Shown: piece by piece, positions 22,066 to 31,147 of the stretch
Position numbering within the stretch: the stretch's first letter is position 1
Layout of the letters: each line of letters opens with the position of its first letter
Origin: Reyranella humidisoli
Lineage (GTDB): Bacteria; Pseudomonadota; Alphaproteobacteria; Reyranellales; Reyranellaceae
NCBI RefSeq assembly: GCF_019039055.1
Contig: NZ_JAHOPB010000004.1
Location: 62,001 to 126,000, forward strand
DNA: 64,000 bases
Direction of reading: 5' to 3'
Position numbers and translations under genes: made by a program
The notes under the pieces: model-generated
The model's input: only the letters and a program-made list of their open reading frames with translations
Database searches by the model: none
What the model was told of the DNA's origin: nothing

Positions 22066-22094
22066 ATGATATAAGCATATCTTTATGTATGCAA
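22066..22094 (-). promoter_or_regulatory. Promoter of the methionine operon, probably leaderless
   Basis: On the minus strand TTGCAT (22094-22089) and TATCAT (22071-22066) are separated by exactly 17 bases. Only seven bases (22065-22059) lie between the -10 hexamer and the ATG of the ArsR-methyltransferase gene, so transcription should start at or next to the A of the start codon. No Shine-Dalgarno sequence fits in that space. Confidence 0.6.
22071..22086. promoter_or_regulatory. Palindromic operator candidate ATAA-NN-ATAT-NN-TTAT
   Basis: The 16 bases form a symmetric pattern (ATAAGCATATCTTTAT) that falls in the spacer between -35 and -10 of the methionine operon promoter. It is a strongly AT-rich island in otherwise GC-rich DNA. 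Size and symmetry fit a dimeric ArsR-type repressor, most simply the product of the gene it precedes. Confidence 0.6.
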
Positions 22095-22272
22095 CGGCTA
22101 TATCTGGGGAAGTTTGTGGCTTAGCAAACACAAGCGCGTGGTGATTCTTCAGCCGCCCTTCAAACCGCGGCGCCGGTATGCAACACTCCGGATAATGCGG
22201 CGGCCAACGCCGCGGCACGCTTTTTGGCCCGGCGTCCGTGGGCCAGCGGGACGGATTCTGGGGTAGGCGTTG

Positions 22273-23076
22273 ATGACCGGTCTGACGAGAGCCATTGCTG
22301 CACGCTTCCGCCGATCGGTTGTCGCGGTCGCCCTTGCCGGGACCGTGGTCGGAGGGTGCGCCACCGGCGACACCGGTGCCGCCGAGGTTTGGGACCCGCT
22401 CGAGACCCCCAACCGCTTCATCTTTTCGATCAACCGCGCCGTCGACATCATCGCGCTCCGGCCGCTGGCGGTCATGTACCGCGACCTGGTGCCCGACCGG
22501 GCCCAGACCGGCGTGCGCAACGCGCTGGACAATCTCGGCGAGCCTGTCACGGCCATCAACGAGATCTTCCAGGGCGAGCCGCATCGCGCCGCCACGACCA
22601 TGGCGCGCTTCCTCGTGAATTCGACGATCGGCGTAGCCGGCCTGTTCGACGTGGCGACCAGCTTCGGCCTGGAGCGGACCAAGGAGGATTTCGGCAAGAC
22701 GATCGGCCTGTGGGCCGGCGCCGAGCCGGAAAATGGCGGCTTCTACCTGATGCTGCCGGCCATCGGCCCCTCCAACGCCCGCGACGGCACCGGCCTGATG
22801 ATGGATTACCTGGTCGATCCGTTCCGGATTCTGACGTTCAACCTGTCGATCAACTGGGACGTCTACCAGCTTGGCCGCTACGGCATGAATGCCGTCGATT
22901 ACCGCTCGCGCACCATCTTCGCGCTCGACGATCTCGAGAAGAACAGCGTCGACTACTACGCGGCGCTGCGCTCTGCCTACACCCAGAACCGCGCCGACCA
23001 GATCCGCCAGAAGCGCGAGAAGACCGACACGCGCAGCGAACTGGAGCGTCGCGACAACCTGGCGCTCGTCCGCTAG
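22273..23076 (+). CDS. mlaA: MlaA (VacJ) family outer-membrane lipoprotein
   Basis: A 267-residue MlaA homologue, the outer-membrane component that removes mislocalised phospholipids and hands them to MlaC. It has a lipobox-type signal (TVVGGC, lipidated Cys near residue 29), then the family core WDPLETPNRFIFSINRAVD and the downstream NLGEPVTAINEIFQG and RFLVNSTIGVAGLFDVA blocks. ATG at 22273 is taken over the adjacent upstream TTG. mlaC follows 84 bases later, a pairing common in alphaproteobacteria. The rest of the Mla transporter is not in the window. Confidence 0.93.
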   Translation: MTGLTRAIAARFRRSVVAVALAGTVVGGCATGDTGAAEVWDPLETPNRFIFSINRAVDIIALRPLAVMYRDLVPDRAQTGVRNALDNLGEPVTAINEIFQGEPHRAATTMARFLVNSTIGVAGLFDVATSFGLERTKEDFGKTIGLWAGAEPENGGFYLMLPAIGPSNARDGTGLMMDYLVDPFRILTFNLSINWDVYQLGRYGMNAVDYRSRTIFALDDLEKNSVDYYAALRSAYTQNRADQIRQKREKTDTRSELERRDNLALVR

Positions 23077-23160
23077 GGCAACGCGCCCGGGACGGGGTGC
23101 GTTGAACCTGCGTCCGGGCTAGAAGCCTTTCCCCTCATCAGTCGTTCACAGGAGTGCACG

Positions 23161-23757
23161 GTGCCGATGCTCGCCTCTCGTCGTGTCGTGTTGCAGCTTG
23201 TCGCCGCGTCCACGATCCTCTCGACCCTTCCGGCCATCGCCCCGGCGATCGCCGCTGATCCCGCGCAGCTCGTGCAAAGCACGGCGCAGCAGGTCATCGA
23301 CATCGTCAAGACCAAGACAGGCGCCGCCCGCCAGGCCGCGATCCTGGGCGTCCTGCAGAGCAGCTTCGACATGGCGGCCATGGGCCGGTCGGCGCTGGGC
23401 ACGCACTGGAACCAGGCGACCGAGGCGGAGCGCACACGCTTCCTCAAGGCAGTCGCCACGGCCGAGGCCAAGGCCTACAGCGAGCGCTTCGGCCAGTATG
23501 GCGGCCAGACCCTGACCGTGGGCAAGGTGACGCCGCGCGCCAACGGCGTGATGATCGTCGACAGCCGCCTGAACCAGACGAGCGGCCAGCCGATCAAGCT
23601 CGAGTGGGAGGTCCGCAACGACCGCATCACCGACGTGAAGGTCGAGGGCGTCAGCATGGTCATGACTAGACGTTCCGATTTCAATTCCTACATCCAGAAC
23701 AATGGCGGCAAGGTCGAGCCGCTGGTTCGGGAACTGGAAACCCGGGCCGCCCAGTAG
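23161..23757 (+). CDS. mlaC: MlaC-type phospholipid-binding periplasmic protein
   Basis: A 198-residue MlaC/Ttg2D family protein that shuttles phospholipid between MlaA and the inner-membrane MlaFEDB complex. The signal peptide carries a twin-arginine-like SRRVVLQL and ends around AIAADPA. Core features include MAAMGRSALGTHWNQAT and the C-terminal TRRSDFNSYIQNNGGKVEPLV. The GTG at 23161 is chosen because AGGAG lies six bases before it; an ATG two codons in would be too far from that site. Confidence 0.9.
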   Translation: MPMLASRRVVLQLVAASTILSTLPAIAPAIAADPAQLVQSTAQQVIDIVKTKTGAARQAAILGVLQSSFDMAAMGRSALGTHWNQATEAERTRFLKAVATAEAKAYSERFGQYGGQTLTVGKVTPRANGVMIVDSRLNQTSGQPIKLEWEVRNDRITDVKVEGVSMVMTRRSDFNSYIQNNGGKVEPLVRELETRAAQ

Positions 23758-23873
23758 GCCTGTATCCGCCCGAATTGCGAACAACGGGCGCACGGCGTAG
23801 TCTCCCGGCAGGGAGGCGTGTCGAGCGTTTCGCGGGCGTCGCAGGGGACGGAAGCGGAGCGGAGGAGAGCGCC

Positions 23874-24698
23874 ATGGACAGCGCAGTATTCAAGAACCCG
23901 GCAGATCTGCGGTCGGCAGACCTGCGTTCCGTGGACCCGGTATGGGACCGGATTCGCGAAGCCGCCCAGGCGGCCGCCGCGGCCGAGCCCGTCCTCGCGG
24001 GCACGCTGCATGCGACGATCCTCAGCCAGCCGCGCTTCGAGAGCGCTCTCAGCTATCACCTGGCGCGGCTCGTCGGCACCACCGAGGTGCCCGCCGCCCT
24101 GATCCGTCAGACCTTCGACGAAGCACTGGCTGCCGATCCCGGCATCGGCCTCGCCGCCCGCGCCGACCTCATGGCGGTCGTCGACCGTGACCCCGCCTGC
24201 ACCTCCCATCTCGACCCGCTGCTCTGGTTCAAGGGTTATCACGCGCTGCAGACCTATCGCGCCGCGCACTGGCTCTGGCTGCAAGGCCGCCTGACGCTCG
24301 CGCACTTCCTGCAGAGCCGCGCCAGTTCGCTGTTCGCCCTCGACATCCATCCGGGCGCGACGATCGGCAAGGGCATCTTCATCGACCACGGCACCGGCGT
24401 GGTGATCGGCGAAACCGCTGTCGTCGAGGACGGCGTCTCCATGCTGCATGGCGTGACGCTGGGCGGCACCGGCAAGGAACGCGGCGACCGGCACCCGAAA
24501 GTGCGGCGCGGCGTGCTGCTGGGTGCGGGCGCCAAGGTGCTGGGCAACATCGAGATCGGCGCCTGCGCCAAGATCGCGGCCGGCAGCGTGGTGCTGGACC
24601 CTGTCCCGGCCGGCTGCACCGCCGCCGGCGTACCGGCGCGAATCATCGGCTGCGTCGACGTGCCCGAACCGGCGCTCGACATGGATCACCGAATCTAA
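23874..24698 (+). CDS. cysE: Serine O-acetyltransferase
   Basis: A 274-residue serine acetyltransferase that makes O-acetylserine from serine and acetyl-CoA for cysteine synthesis. It has the N-terminal helical domain (WDRIREAAQAAA ... DPLLWFKGYHALQTYRAAHWLW) and the left-handed hexapeptide-repeat domain (DIHPGATIGKGIFIDHGTG, with the acetyl-transfer histidines, then LGGTGKERGDRHPKV). The start at 23874 follows GGAGGAG; longer in-frame readings add unrelated residues. With the methionine operon nearby, the region leans to sulfur amino acids. Confidence 0.95.
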   Translation: MDSAVFKNPADLRSADLRSVDPVWDRIREAAQAAAAAEPVLAGTLHATILSQPRFESALSYHLARLVGTTEVPAALIRQTFDEALAADPGIGLAARADLMAVVDRDPACTSHLDPLLWFKGYHALQTYRAAHWLWLQGRLTLAHFLQSRASSLFALDIHPGATIGKGIFIDHGTGVVIGETAVVEDGVSMLHGVTLGGTGKERGDRHPKVRRGVLLGAGAKVLGNIEIGACAKIAAGSVVLDPVPAGCTAAGVPARIIGCVDVPEPALDMDHRI

Positions 24699-24748
24699 TC
24701 TTCACGGTCTGGACGCTGGCCGGCGCCCGGCCGCTCGGGGGAAGCCGG

Positions 24749-25576
24749 ATGCAACACAAGTTCCGCGGTCTGGCACTTCATCTCTGGACCGTCGATACAA
24801 CTCCTTTCGAAGCGGCGCTGGCGGCGGCGAAAGAGGGCGGCTTCGATTCGGTCGAATTGCGCCGGGTTGATTTCGGGCGGGCGCAGGAGAGCGGGCTCTC
24901 CAACACCGCGGTGCTCGGCAAGGTGCGCGCGAACGGCCTGCCGGTCAGCGCCGTCGGCTGCGAGTACGGCTGGACCTTCGCGGCACCCGAGGATCGCGAA
25001 CGCCTGTTCGCGTCGCTGGAGGAAGCCTGCGAGCGCGCGGTCACGCTCGACTGCGCGACGGTGATGAGCGGCATCGGTCCCGGCAGTGCGTCGCTCGACG
25101 ACGCGGTGTCGAACATCCGTCGTGCCGGCGAGATCGTGGCGCGCCACGGGCTCAGGCTCGCGCTTGAGTATCAGTTCCAGCATCCGATCGTGAGCCGTCT
25201 CGAAATCCTGCGCGAGCTGATCGCCAAGGCGGGGCAGAAGAGCGTCGGCCTGCTGCTCGACGCCTATCACCTGCAGCGCGGCGGCCGCCCCGGCCGCGGC
25301 TTCGAGGAAGTGCCGGCCGCCGAGATCTTCTACGTCCAGTACAGCGACGTGCCGAATGCGCCGCCCAACGCCGCGCCGCCGGTCGATCGCCTGCCGCCGG
25401 GACAGGGCGTGGTGCGCTGGAACGAGCTGTTCCAGCTTCTCGCCGCCAAGGGCTACGAGGGTTGGGTAAGTTACGAAGCGCCCAATCCCGCGCATTGGGC
25501 GAAGCCCGCCGTCGAGGTCGCGCGCGAAGGTGCCAAGGCAACGCGCCGCACGCTGGAGATCGCCTTCGCGGGCTGA
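24749..25576 (+). CDS. Sugar phosphate isomerase/epimerase family (xylose isomerase-like TIM barrel)
   Basis: A 275-residue AP-endonuclease-2/xylose-isomerase-like barrel. Likely metal ligands are spread as in the family: Glu in LALEYQFQHP, Asp and His in LLLDAYHLQRGG, Asp in VQYSDVPN and Glu in WVSYEAPNP. Members isomerise or epimerise sugars, inositol derivatives or keto acids; the substrate is unknown. A 50-base gap separates it from cysE on the same strand, so it may be co-transcribed. Confidence 0.85.
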   Translation: MQHKFRGLALHLWTVDTTPFEAALAAAKEGGFDSVELRRVDFGRAQESGLSNTAVLGKVRANGLPVSAVGCEYGWTFAAPEDRERLFASLEEACERAVTLDCATVMSGIGPGSASLDDAVSNIRRAGEIVARHGLRLALEYQFQHPIVSRLEILRELIAKAGQKSVGLLLDAYHLQRGGRPGRGFEEVPAAEIFYVQYSDVPNAPPNAAPPVDRLPPGQGVVRWNELFQLLAAKGYEGWVSYEAPNPAHWAKPAVEVAREGAKATRRTLEIAFAG

Positions 25577-25633
25577 GCCTGCGACCAGCCGCGGGATGGA
25601 TGATCCGGACGGGATGCGTTAAGCCTGAAGGCG

Positions 25634-26326
25634 ATGGCGCAGAAGAAGAAGCCTACCAGCAAGCCGCGCAAGAGCGCTTCTTCCGGTGCGAAGCCTCCTT
25701 CCTCCGGTGCGAAGCCGAGAGCCCGCAAGCCGGCGTCCCGCCTCACGGGACCGAAGCCACTGCCGCCGCCGGCCACGACGCTCCAGCAGGAACTGCGCAT
25801 GATGGCGCACAGCGGCGCGCAGTCGCTGCAGAGCCTGATCGTGTTCCTGGCCGTGCTGGTCGTGATCGCGGGCGTCGGGATCGGCGCCTGGTCGATGCGG
25901 CCGGTGCCCAGTTACGCCTCGGTGGAACAGAAGGCGGGCTCGCCGTTCGACGCGACGTTCACGGCGGAGAACACGAGCCCGTGGTTCCCGATGAAGGGCC
26001 TGAAGCTCAACTGCGTGCTCGATCACGTCCGCGCCTCGGGCCGTGAGCCGACGCTGATCGAGGCGACCGACGTGCGCTTTCCCGCCGCCGCCGTCGACGA
26101 ACTGAAACCTGGCGAGATAGCGACCTTCCGATGCCCCTTCCGCGCCTTGTTCGGCCTGCCGCCGCTCGCTGAAGACTACAGCACCGCCCATCGCGCCCAG
26201 ATCTACTTCCGTGCAACTTACGAGCTGCCATTCATCGGTACGATCCGCCTCAGCGACAACAGCGTGCCGTATTTCCTCAACACGCGCCTGCTGCCACCGC
26301 GCTGGACGAGCAAGCCGGAAGGCTAA
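25634..26326 (+). CDS. Single-pass membrane protein of unknown function
   Basis: A 230-residue protein with a Lys/Ser/Pro/Ala-rich cytoplasmic N-terminus (residues 1-55, including repeated SSGAKP units), one strong transmembrane helix (about 74-93, LIVFLAVLVVIAGVGIG) and an extracytoplasmic domain of about 135 residues with a single pair of Cys (NCVLDHV, FRCPFRALF). I do not recognise the family. Its end overlaps the convergent FAD oxidoreductase gene by four bases. Confidence 0.75.
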   Translation: MAQKKKPTSKPRKSASSGAKPPSSGAKPRARKPASRLTGPKPLPPPATTLQQELRMMAHSGAQSLQSLIVFLAVLVVIAGVGIGAWSMRPVPSYASVEQKAGSPFDATFTAENTSPWFPMKGLKLNCVLDHVRASGREPTLIEATDVRFPAAAVDELKPGEIATFRCPFRALFGLPPLAEDYSTAHRAQIYFRATYELPFIGTIRLSDNSVPYFLNTRLLPPRWTSKPEG

Positions 26327-27429
26327 CGCAATCCCGAGAAAGGCCGCAGTCTGCCCGGCGCGAAGTGCCTGAGGTCGACATGTTGTGACGCGCCATCGAG
26401 AATCAGCTCGGCCATCGCCTCGCCGGTCGCGGGCGCGTTGAGCATGCCCCACACGCTGTGCCCGGTCGCGACCCATGCATTGCCGATGCCGGGTATCGCG
26501 CCGATCAGCGGCAGCCCGTCCTCGGTCACGGGGCGGAAGCAGGCCTGATGCGCCACGATGGGTGCCGTCGCCAGAGCGGGCGAGACGGCGCGGCACAGCG
26601 CCTCCAGCCGATCGTGCGCGCTCTCGTCGCCGGCAATGTCGGCGGGGTCGACCGGCAGCGCCGCGGTGCTGGAGACGGCGCAGGCCCAGACCGTGCCGTC
26701 GGCGCGGGCGAAGATCTCGGGCGTGAGCGCCTCGCCGCCGGCCTCCTCGTATTCGAGGAACAGCGCCTCGGCCGGCACCGCGTCGCCGGTGCGGAAGACG
26801 AGACTGTGGCCCTTGAAACCGTAGACGGCGGGGAGCGGCAGCCAGCGTGACGCGAGGATCGACCACGGGCCCATCGCGATCACGACACCGTCGCCCTCGA
26901 TCGTCTCACCGCTTTCGAGCGTGACGCCGGCGACGGCGCCGCTCACGTGTCGCCGCAGCCCCGTGACGGTGCCGTAGGTCAGTTCGGCGCCCAGGGCTTG
27001 CGCGGCCTTCATCAGCCCGGTCGTGAAGGCATGCGGTTCGACCAGCGCGGTCGTCTGCGGCGATCCGATCTGGCCGGTCAGCGTGACGTCTGGCGACAGC
27101 CATGGCCGCCCGGCCCGGGCATTGCCGTGCGCGCGCCGGCCTTCGGCGGCGCTGCCGGCATAAGTCGTGAGCGTGCGGTAGCCCCATGGGTTGCCCAGCT
27201 CTGTCGCGAGGCTCGCATGCAGCGCGAAGCTGCGGCGCGCCAGCCGGTCGAGCGCGCTGCCGCGGCACCAGTCGAGAGCGAGGAACCCGCCCGACTTGCC
27301 CGAGGCCGCGCCGCCGACCTCGTGGCGCTCGACCACGACCGGCGCCGCGCCGCGCCGGCTCAGGAAATAGGCGATGGCCGCGCCGATCGCGCCGCCGCCG
27401 CAGATGATGATGCGTCTGGCAGGGCTCAT
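26323..27429 (-). CDS. FAD-dependent oxidoreductase (DAO / glycine oxidase-like)
   Basis: A 368-residue flavoprotein of the D-amino-acid oxidase superfamily. The FAD-binding GxGxxG (IICGGGAIGAAIAYFLSRRG) is followed by VVVERHEVGGAASGKSGGFLA, and the C-terminus has the RPVTEDGLPLIGAIPGIGNAWVATGHSVWGM block that closes the flavin site. Related enzymes oxidise glycine, sarcosine, proline or D-amino acids; the substrate is unknown. It stands alone and is divergent from the nitrilase-like gene, 92 bases away. Confidence 0.88.
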   Translation of the reverse strand: MSPARRIIICGGGAIGAAIAYFLSRRGAAPVVVERHEVGGAASGKSGGFLALDWCRGSALDRLARRSFALHASLATELGNPWGYRTLTTYAGSAAEGRRAHGNARAGRPWLSPDVTLTGQIGSPQTTALVEPHAFTTGLMKAAQALGAELTYGTVTGLRRHVSGAVAGVTLESGETIEGDGVVIAMGPWSILASRWLPLPAVYGFKGHSLVFRTGDAVPAEALFLEYEEAGGEALTPEIFARADGTVWACAVSSTAALPVDPADIAGDESAHDRLEALCRAVSPALATAPIVAHQACFRPVTEDGLPLIGAIPGIGNAWVATGHSVWGMLNAPATGEAMAELILDGASQHVDLRHFAPGRLRPFSGLR

Positions 27430-27521
27430 GTCGGCACGACACTAGCGCCCCCGTCGGCAAATGCTAAGCGATGTTGGAAATCGCGAATTCGGCGCAGTAT
27501 CGTCCCAAAGGGAGAATGCGG

Positions 27522-29393
27522 ATGAGTTGGAAGTCATGGGCTCTGGCCATCGTGGCAGTGATTGCGTGCGGCCTGTCGCTCGCGGTCGGCGCCTCGGCAC
27601 AGGCGCCGGTGGGGCAGAAGCAGATCAAGGTGGCTGCCGTGGATTTCGTCCCTGCCTGGGGCGATCTCGACGGCAACGTCGCGCGGCTCGCCAAGGCTGC
27701 CGAGGAGGTGGCCCGGCAGGGAGTCGAGTACGCCGTGTTCCCCGAGACGGCGGTCAGCGGTTATCTGTTCAGCGGACCGAAGCAGCTCGCGCCTTTCCTC
27801 GACACCATTCCCGGCAAGACGACGGCCGCGCTCCTGCCCGTACTCCAGCGCACCGGCCTGTACATGAGCGTGGGCATCGCCGAGCGCGATGCCGCGACCG
27901 GCCTCGCCTACAACACGGCCGTGCTGATGGGCCCGAACGGCATCGTCGGCAAATACCGCAAGAACGGGCTGAACCCGCAGGACCAGAAGGTCTTCGCGCC
28001 CGGCACCACCGGCGTCGAGGTGTTCGAGACGCCGATCGGGCGCATCGCGCTGCTTATCTGCTACGACGATACCTATTGGCAGTATGCGCGTCTGGCGGCG
28101 CTGCGTGGCGCCCAGATCATCGCCTGGCATTCGGTGTCGGATCGCGTCATGCCCGGCACGCCGCCTGCCGAGGCGACGGGCAATCATTCGACGGTTTCCA
28201 ATGTCCAGTACATGAGCGCGCAGAACGGCGTCTGGGTCGTCGGCGCCACGCGCAGCGGCGTCGAGACCAATCCGATCACCGGCGGCAAGCTCTACTACAA
28301 TGGCGGTTCGAGCATCTGGTCGCCGAAGGGCGAGAAGCTGGTGCAGGCGCCGGTGGTGCCGCCCGAGACCCTGCCGCCCGGCCTCGCCGGCGTATTCGCG
28401 ACCAGCATCGTCCCGGCCGAAGCCGATGCCGAGCGCACCGCCCAGCTCGCGCGGCGCCGTCCGGACCTCTACGTGCCGCTGATGGCACTGCACCGCAGCC
28501 CGACCGACGGCAACGCCACGACGTCGGTGCGCTCCGTCGCGCTGTCGGCGGCGCAATGGCCCGACGGATCGTCGCTGCTTTCCTCGGCGCGGCCGGAAGC
28601 GGGCGAGCTGCTGGTCCTGCCGGAACTCTCGGCTCTTCCCTCGGGCCTGTCCGCAGCCGACATCAAGGCGAAGGCCGAGGCGCGTGGCGGCGCCTTCGAG
28701 CAGGCCCTGTCGGCGTCGGCCAAGGCCGGCAGCGGCTACCTGGTGGGCTCCTATCCCGAACGCGACGGCGACAGGACCTATCACACGGTCGTTCTGGCCG
28801 GTCCTGCCGGATCGGTGCTCGGCCGCTATCGCGCCACGCACCTGTCGGCCGCGACGGCTGCCTGGGCGAGCCCGGGTGACGAGCCCGTCGTGATCGACAC
28901 GCCGCTCGGCCGCCTCGCACTGGCGACCGGCGAGGAGTTGCGCGTGCCCGAACTCGGCGGCCTCTACGGCGCGCTGCGGGCCGACATCCTGGCCGCGCCG
29001 GCGGGACGGCCCGAGCCGCTGAAGGTGCAGATCGACGCGAAGCTGTTCGCCGTCAACGATCCGCCGACCGGGCGTGCGGATTTCTTTCCCTATGCCTCGG
29101 CCAAGCAGGCGCAGCTCTGGCTGGTGAGCGGCGGGCGCCGCGTCGGTAACGCTACTGCGGCCGGCATCTACGGGCCGGAGCCGGTCGTCGACACGCCGAC
29201 CCTGACGGCCGCGGCCGGCGAGACCGTCGTGCGCTACCGTACGCGCGTGCCGGCGCCGGGCACGTGGATCAACCAGCAGCAGCTGATCGGCGGGCAGCAG
29301 TCGCTGCTGTTCGTGCCACTGGTGATGAAGGACGACAGCGACTGCCTGAAGCAGTGGCGGACGCAAGGGACCGGCGCGCCGCCCTGCCGGTGA
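27522..29393 (+). CDS. Secreted double-domain nitrilase-superfamily protein, second domain degenerate
   Basis: A 623-residue protein with a signal peptide (cleavage about ASA-QAP, residue 26) and two carbon-nitrogen hydrolase domains. Domain 1 (about 34-310) keeps the catalytic triad: E75 (FPETAVSGY), K147 (KYRKNGL) and C180 (LLICYDDTYW). Domain 2 (about 345-560) keeps a Glu (LVLPELSALP) but has Ala where the Lys is expected (GRYRATHL) and Gly in place of the Cys (LALATGEEL), so it is probably non-catalytic. The start at 27522 puts GGGAG seven bases upstream. Amidase or nitrilase activity in the periplasm is likely for domain 1; the substrate is unknown. Confidence 0.85.
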   Translation: MSWKSWALAIVAVIACGLSLAVGASAQAPVGQKQIKVAAVDFVPAWGDLDGNVARLAKAAEEVARQGVEYAVFPETAVSGYLFSGPKQLAPFLDTIPGKTTAALLPVLQRTGLYMSVGIAERDAATGLAYNTAVLMGPNGIVGKYRKNGLNPQDQKVFAPGTTGVEVFETPIGRIALLICYDDTYWQYARLAALRGAQIIAWHSVSDRVMPGTPPAEATGNHSTVSNVQYMSAQNGVWVVGATRSGVETNPITGGKLYYNGGSSIWSPKGEKLVQAPVVPPETLPPGLAGVFATSIVPAEADAERTAQLARRRPDLYVPLMALHRSPTDGNATTSVRSVALSAAQWPDGSSLLSSARPEAGELLVLPELSALPSGLSAADIKAKAEARGGAFEQALSASAKAGSGYLVGSYPERDGDRTYHTVVLAGPAGSVLGRYRATHLSAATAAWASPGDEPVVIDTPLGRLALATGEELRVPELGGLYGALRADILAAPAGRPEPLKVQIDAKLFAVNDPPTGRADFFPYASAKQAQLWLVSGGRRVGNATAAGIYGPEPVVDTPTLTAAAGETVVRYRTRVPAPGTWINQQQLIGGQQSLLFVPLVMKDDSDCLKQWRTQGTGAPPCR

Positions 29394-29412
29394 GCCCTTC
29401 ACGACACGGAGA

Positions 29413-29438
29413 ACGGCCGGGCTTGCCGCCGGCCCTTT
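29413..29438 (+). terminator. Weak hairpin after the nitrilase-like gene
   Basis: GGCCGG pairs with CCGGCC around a GCTTGCCG loop, followed by CTTT. It lies 20 bases after the stop codon. The short T-run makes terminator function uncertain. Confidence 0.35.
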
Positions 29439-29481
29439 CCCGACGGCACCATGCCCCCGGATCGCAGCGGGGGCATGGACC

Positions 29482-31134
29482 ATGGACGACTATTACGATC
29501 TCGGCGCCTACAAGCGCAGCGTCACGACCACTTCGCCGCAGACGCAGCTCTGGTTCGATCGCGGACTGAACTGGCTCTACGGTTTCAACCATGCCGAAGC
29601 GATCAAGTGTTTCGAGAAGGCGCTCGAGACCGATCCCGGCTGCGCCATGGCGCACTGGGGCATCTCCTACGCCGCCGGCCCGAACTACAACCTGCCCTGG
29701 CACCGCTACGATCCGGCCGGCAAGAAGCGCGCGCTCGAAGCCTCCTACGACGCCATGCAGCGCGCGCTGGCCGCCGCGCCCAACGCCTCGCCGGTCGAGC
29801 AGGCGCTGATCCGCGCGCTGCCGGCGCGCTACCCGCAGCGCGAGGTGATCGAGGACCAGACGACCTGGGACAAGGCCTTCACCGTCGAGATGCGCAAGCT
29901 GTTCCGCGCCCATCCGCACGATCTCGACCTGCGCTCGGTCTATGCCGAGGCGATCATGAACGAGACGCCCTGGCAGATGTGGGACCTCAAGACCGGCCAG
30001 CCGACGCCGGGCGCCGGCACGGAGGAGGCGGTCGAGGTGCTGGAGAGCGCCTTCCGCGACATCCCGGCGAGCTGGGATCATCCCGGCCTGCTGCACCTCT
30101 ACGTCCATCTGATGGAGATGTCGCCGTTCCCGCAGCGTGCGCTGCGCGCCGGCGACCGGCTGCGCGACCTCGTGCCCGATTCGGGCCATCTCGTGCACAT
30201 GCCGACCCATATCGACGTGCTGTGCGGCAACTATCGCGACGTCGTCGTCTACAACCAGAAGGCCGTGGTGGTCGACCGCAAGTACCTGGCGCGCGAGGGC
30301 GCCCTCAACGTCTATTCTATGTACCGCAGCCACGACCATCACTTCATCGTCTACGGCGCCATGTTCCTCGGCCAGTACACGCCGGCCATCACCGCGGCGC
30401 AGGAACTGATCGACACCACGCCCGAGGAACTGCTGCGCATCCCGTCGCCGCCGATGGCCGATTTCGTCGAGGGCTATCTCTCGATGAAGCAGCATGTGCT
30501 GGTGCGCTTCGGCAAATGGCGCGAGATCATCGCGCAGGAGCTGCCGAAGGATCCAGACCTCTATTGCTCGACCACGGCGATGACGCTCTACGCAAAGGGC
30601 GTGGCGCATTCGGTGCTGGGCGAGATCGAGCAGGCCGAGCAGGCGCGCGCCGCCTTCCGCGCCGCCAGGGCGCGCGTGCCCGAGAGCCGGCGCCTGCACA
30701 ACAACACCATGGTCGACCTGCTGGCCATCGCCGACGAGATGCTGACCGGCGAGCTGGAATATCGTCGCGGCAACTTCGACCTCGCCTTCGCTCATCTGCG
30801 CCGCGCCGTCGTACTCGACGATTCACTGCCCTACGACGAGCCCTGGGGCTGGATGCAGCCGACGCGCCATGCGCTGGGCGCGCTGCTGCTGGAGCAGGGC
30901 CATCTCGCCGAGGCCGAAGCCGTCTATCGCGCCGACCTCGGCTTCGACGGCAAAACCAACCGCGCCTGCTGGCATCCCGAAAACGTGTGGAGCCTGCACG
31001 GCCTGCACGAATGCCTGACGCGCCGCGGCGAAACGGTCGAGGCCCCGCTGATCAAGGCGCGGCTCGATCTGGCGTCTGCCCGTACCGAGATGCCGGTGCG
31101 GGCGTCGTGCTTGTGTCGGAGGGAAGCGGCCTGA
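29482..31134 (+). CDS. TPR repeat protein
   Basis: A 550-residue all-helical protein with tetratricopeptide-like repeats. The first clear one is at about residues 27-60 (FDRGLNWLYGFNHAEAIKCFEKALETDPGCAMAHWG); others lie around 340-380 and 420-470. There is no signal peptide or membrane segment, so it should be cytoplasmic. Proteins of this arrangement are common in environmental proteobacteria and remain without assigned function. Whether it works with the upstream secreted nitrilase-like protein is unknown; the gap of 88 bases allows co-transcription. Confidence 0.8.
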   Translation: MDDYYDLGAYKRSVTTTSPQTQLWFDRGLNWLYGFNHAEAIKCFEKALETDPGCAMAHWGISYAAGPNYNLPWHRYDPAGKKRALEASYDAMQRALAAAPNASPVEQALIRALPARYPQREVIEDQTTWDKAFTVEMRKLFRAHPHDLDLRSVYAEAIMNETPWQMWDLKTGQPTPGAGTEEAVEVLESAFRDIPASWDHPGLLHLYVHLMEMSPFPQRALRAGDRLRDLVPDSGHLVHMPTHIDVLCGNYRDVVVYNQKAVVVDRKYLAREGALNVYSMYRSHDHHFIVYGAMFLGQYTPAITAAQELIDTTPEELLRIPSPPMADFVEGYLSMKQHVLVRFGKWREIIAQELPKDPDLYCSTTAMTLYAKGVAHSVLGEIEQAEQARAAFRAARARVPESRRLHNNTMVDLLAIADEMLTGELEYRRGNFDLAFAHLRRAVVLDDSLPYDEPWGWMQPTRHALGALLLEQGHLAEAEAVYRADLGFDGKTNRACWHPENVWSLHGLHECLTRRGETVEAPLIKARLDLASARTEMPVRASCLCRREAA

Positions 31135-31147
31135 AGCGAAAGGTTCG

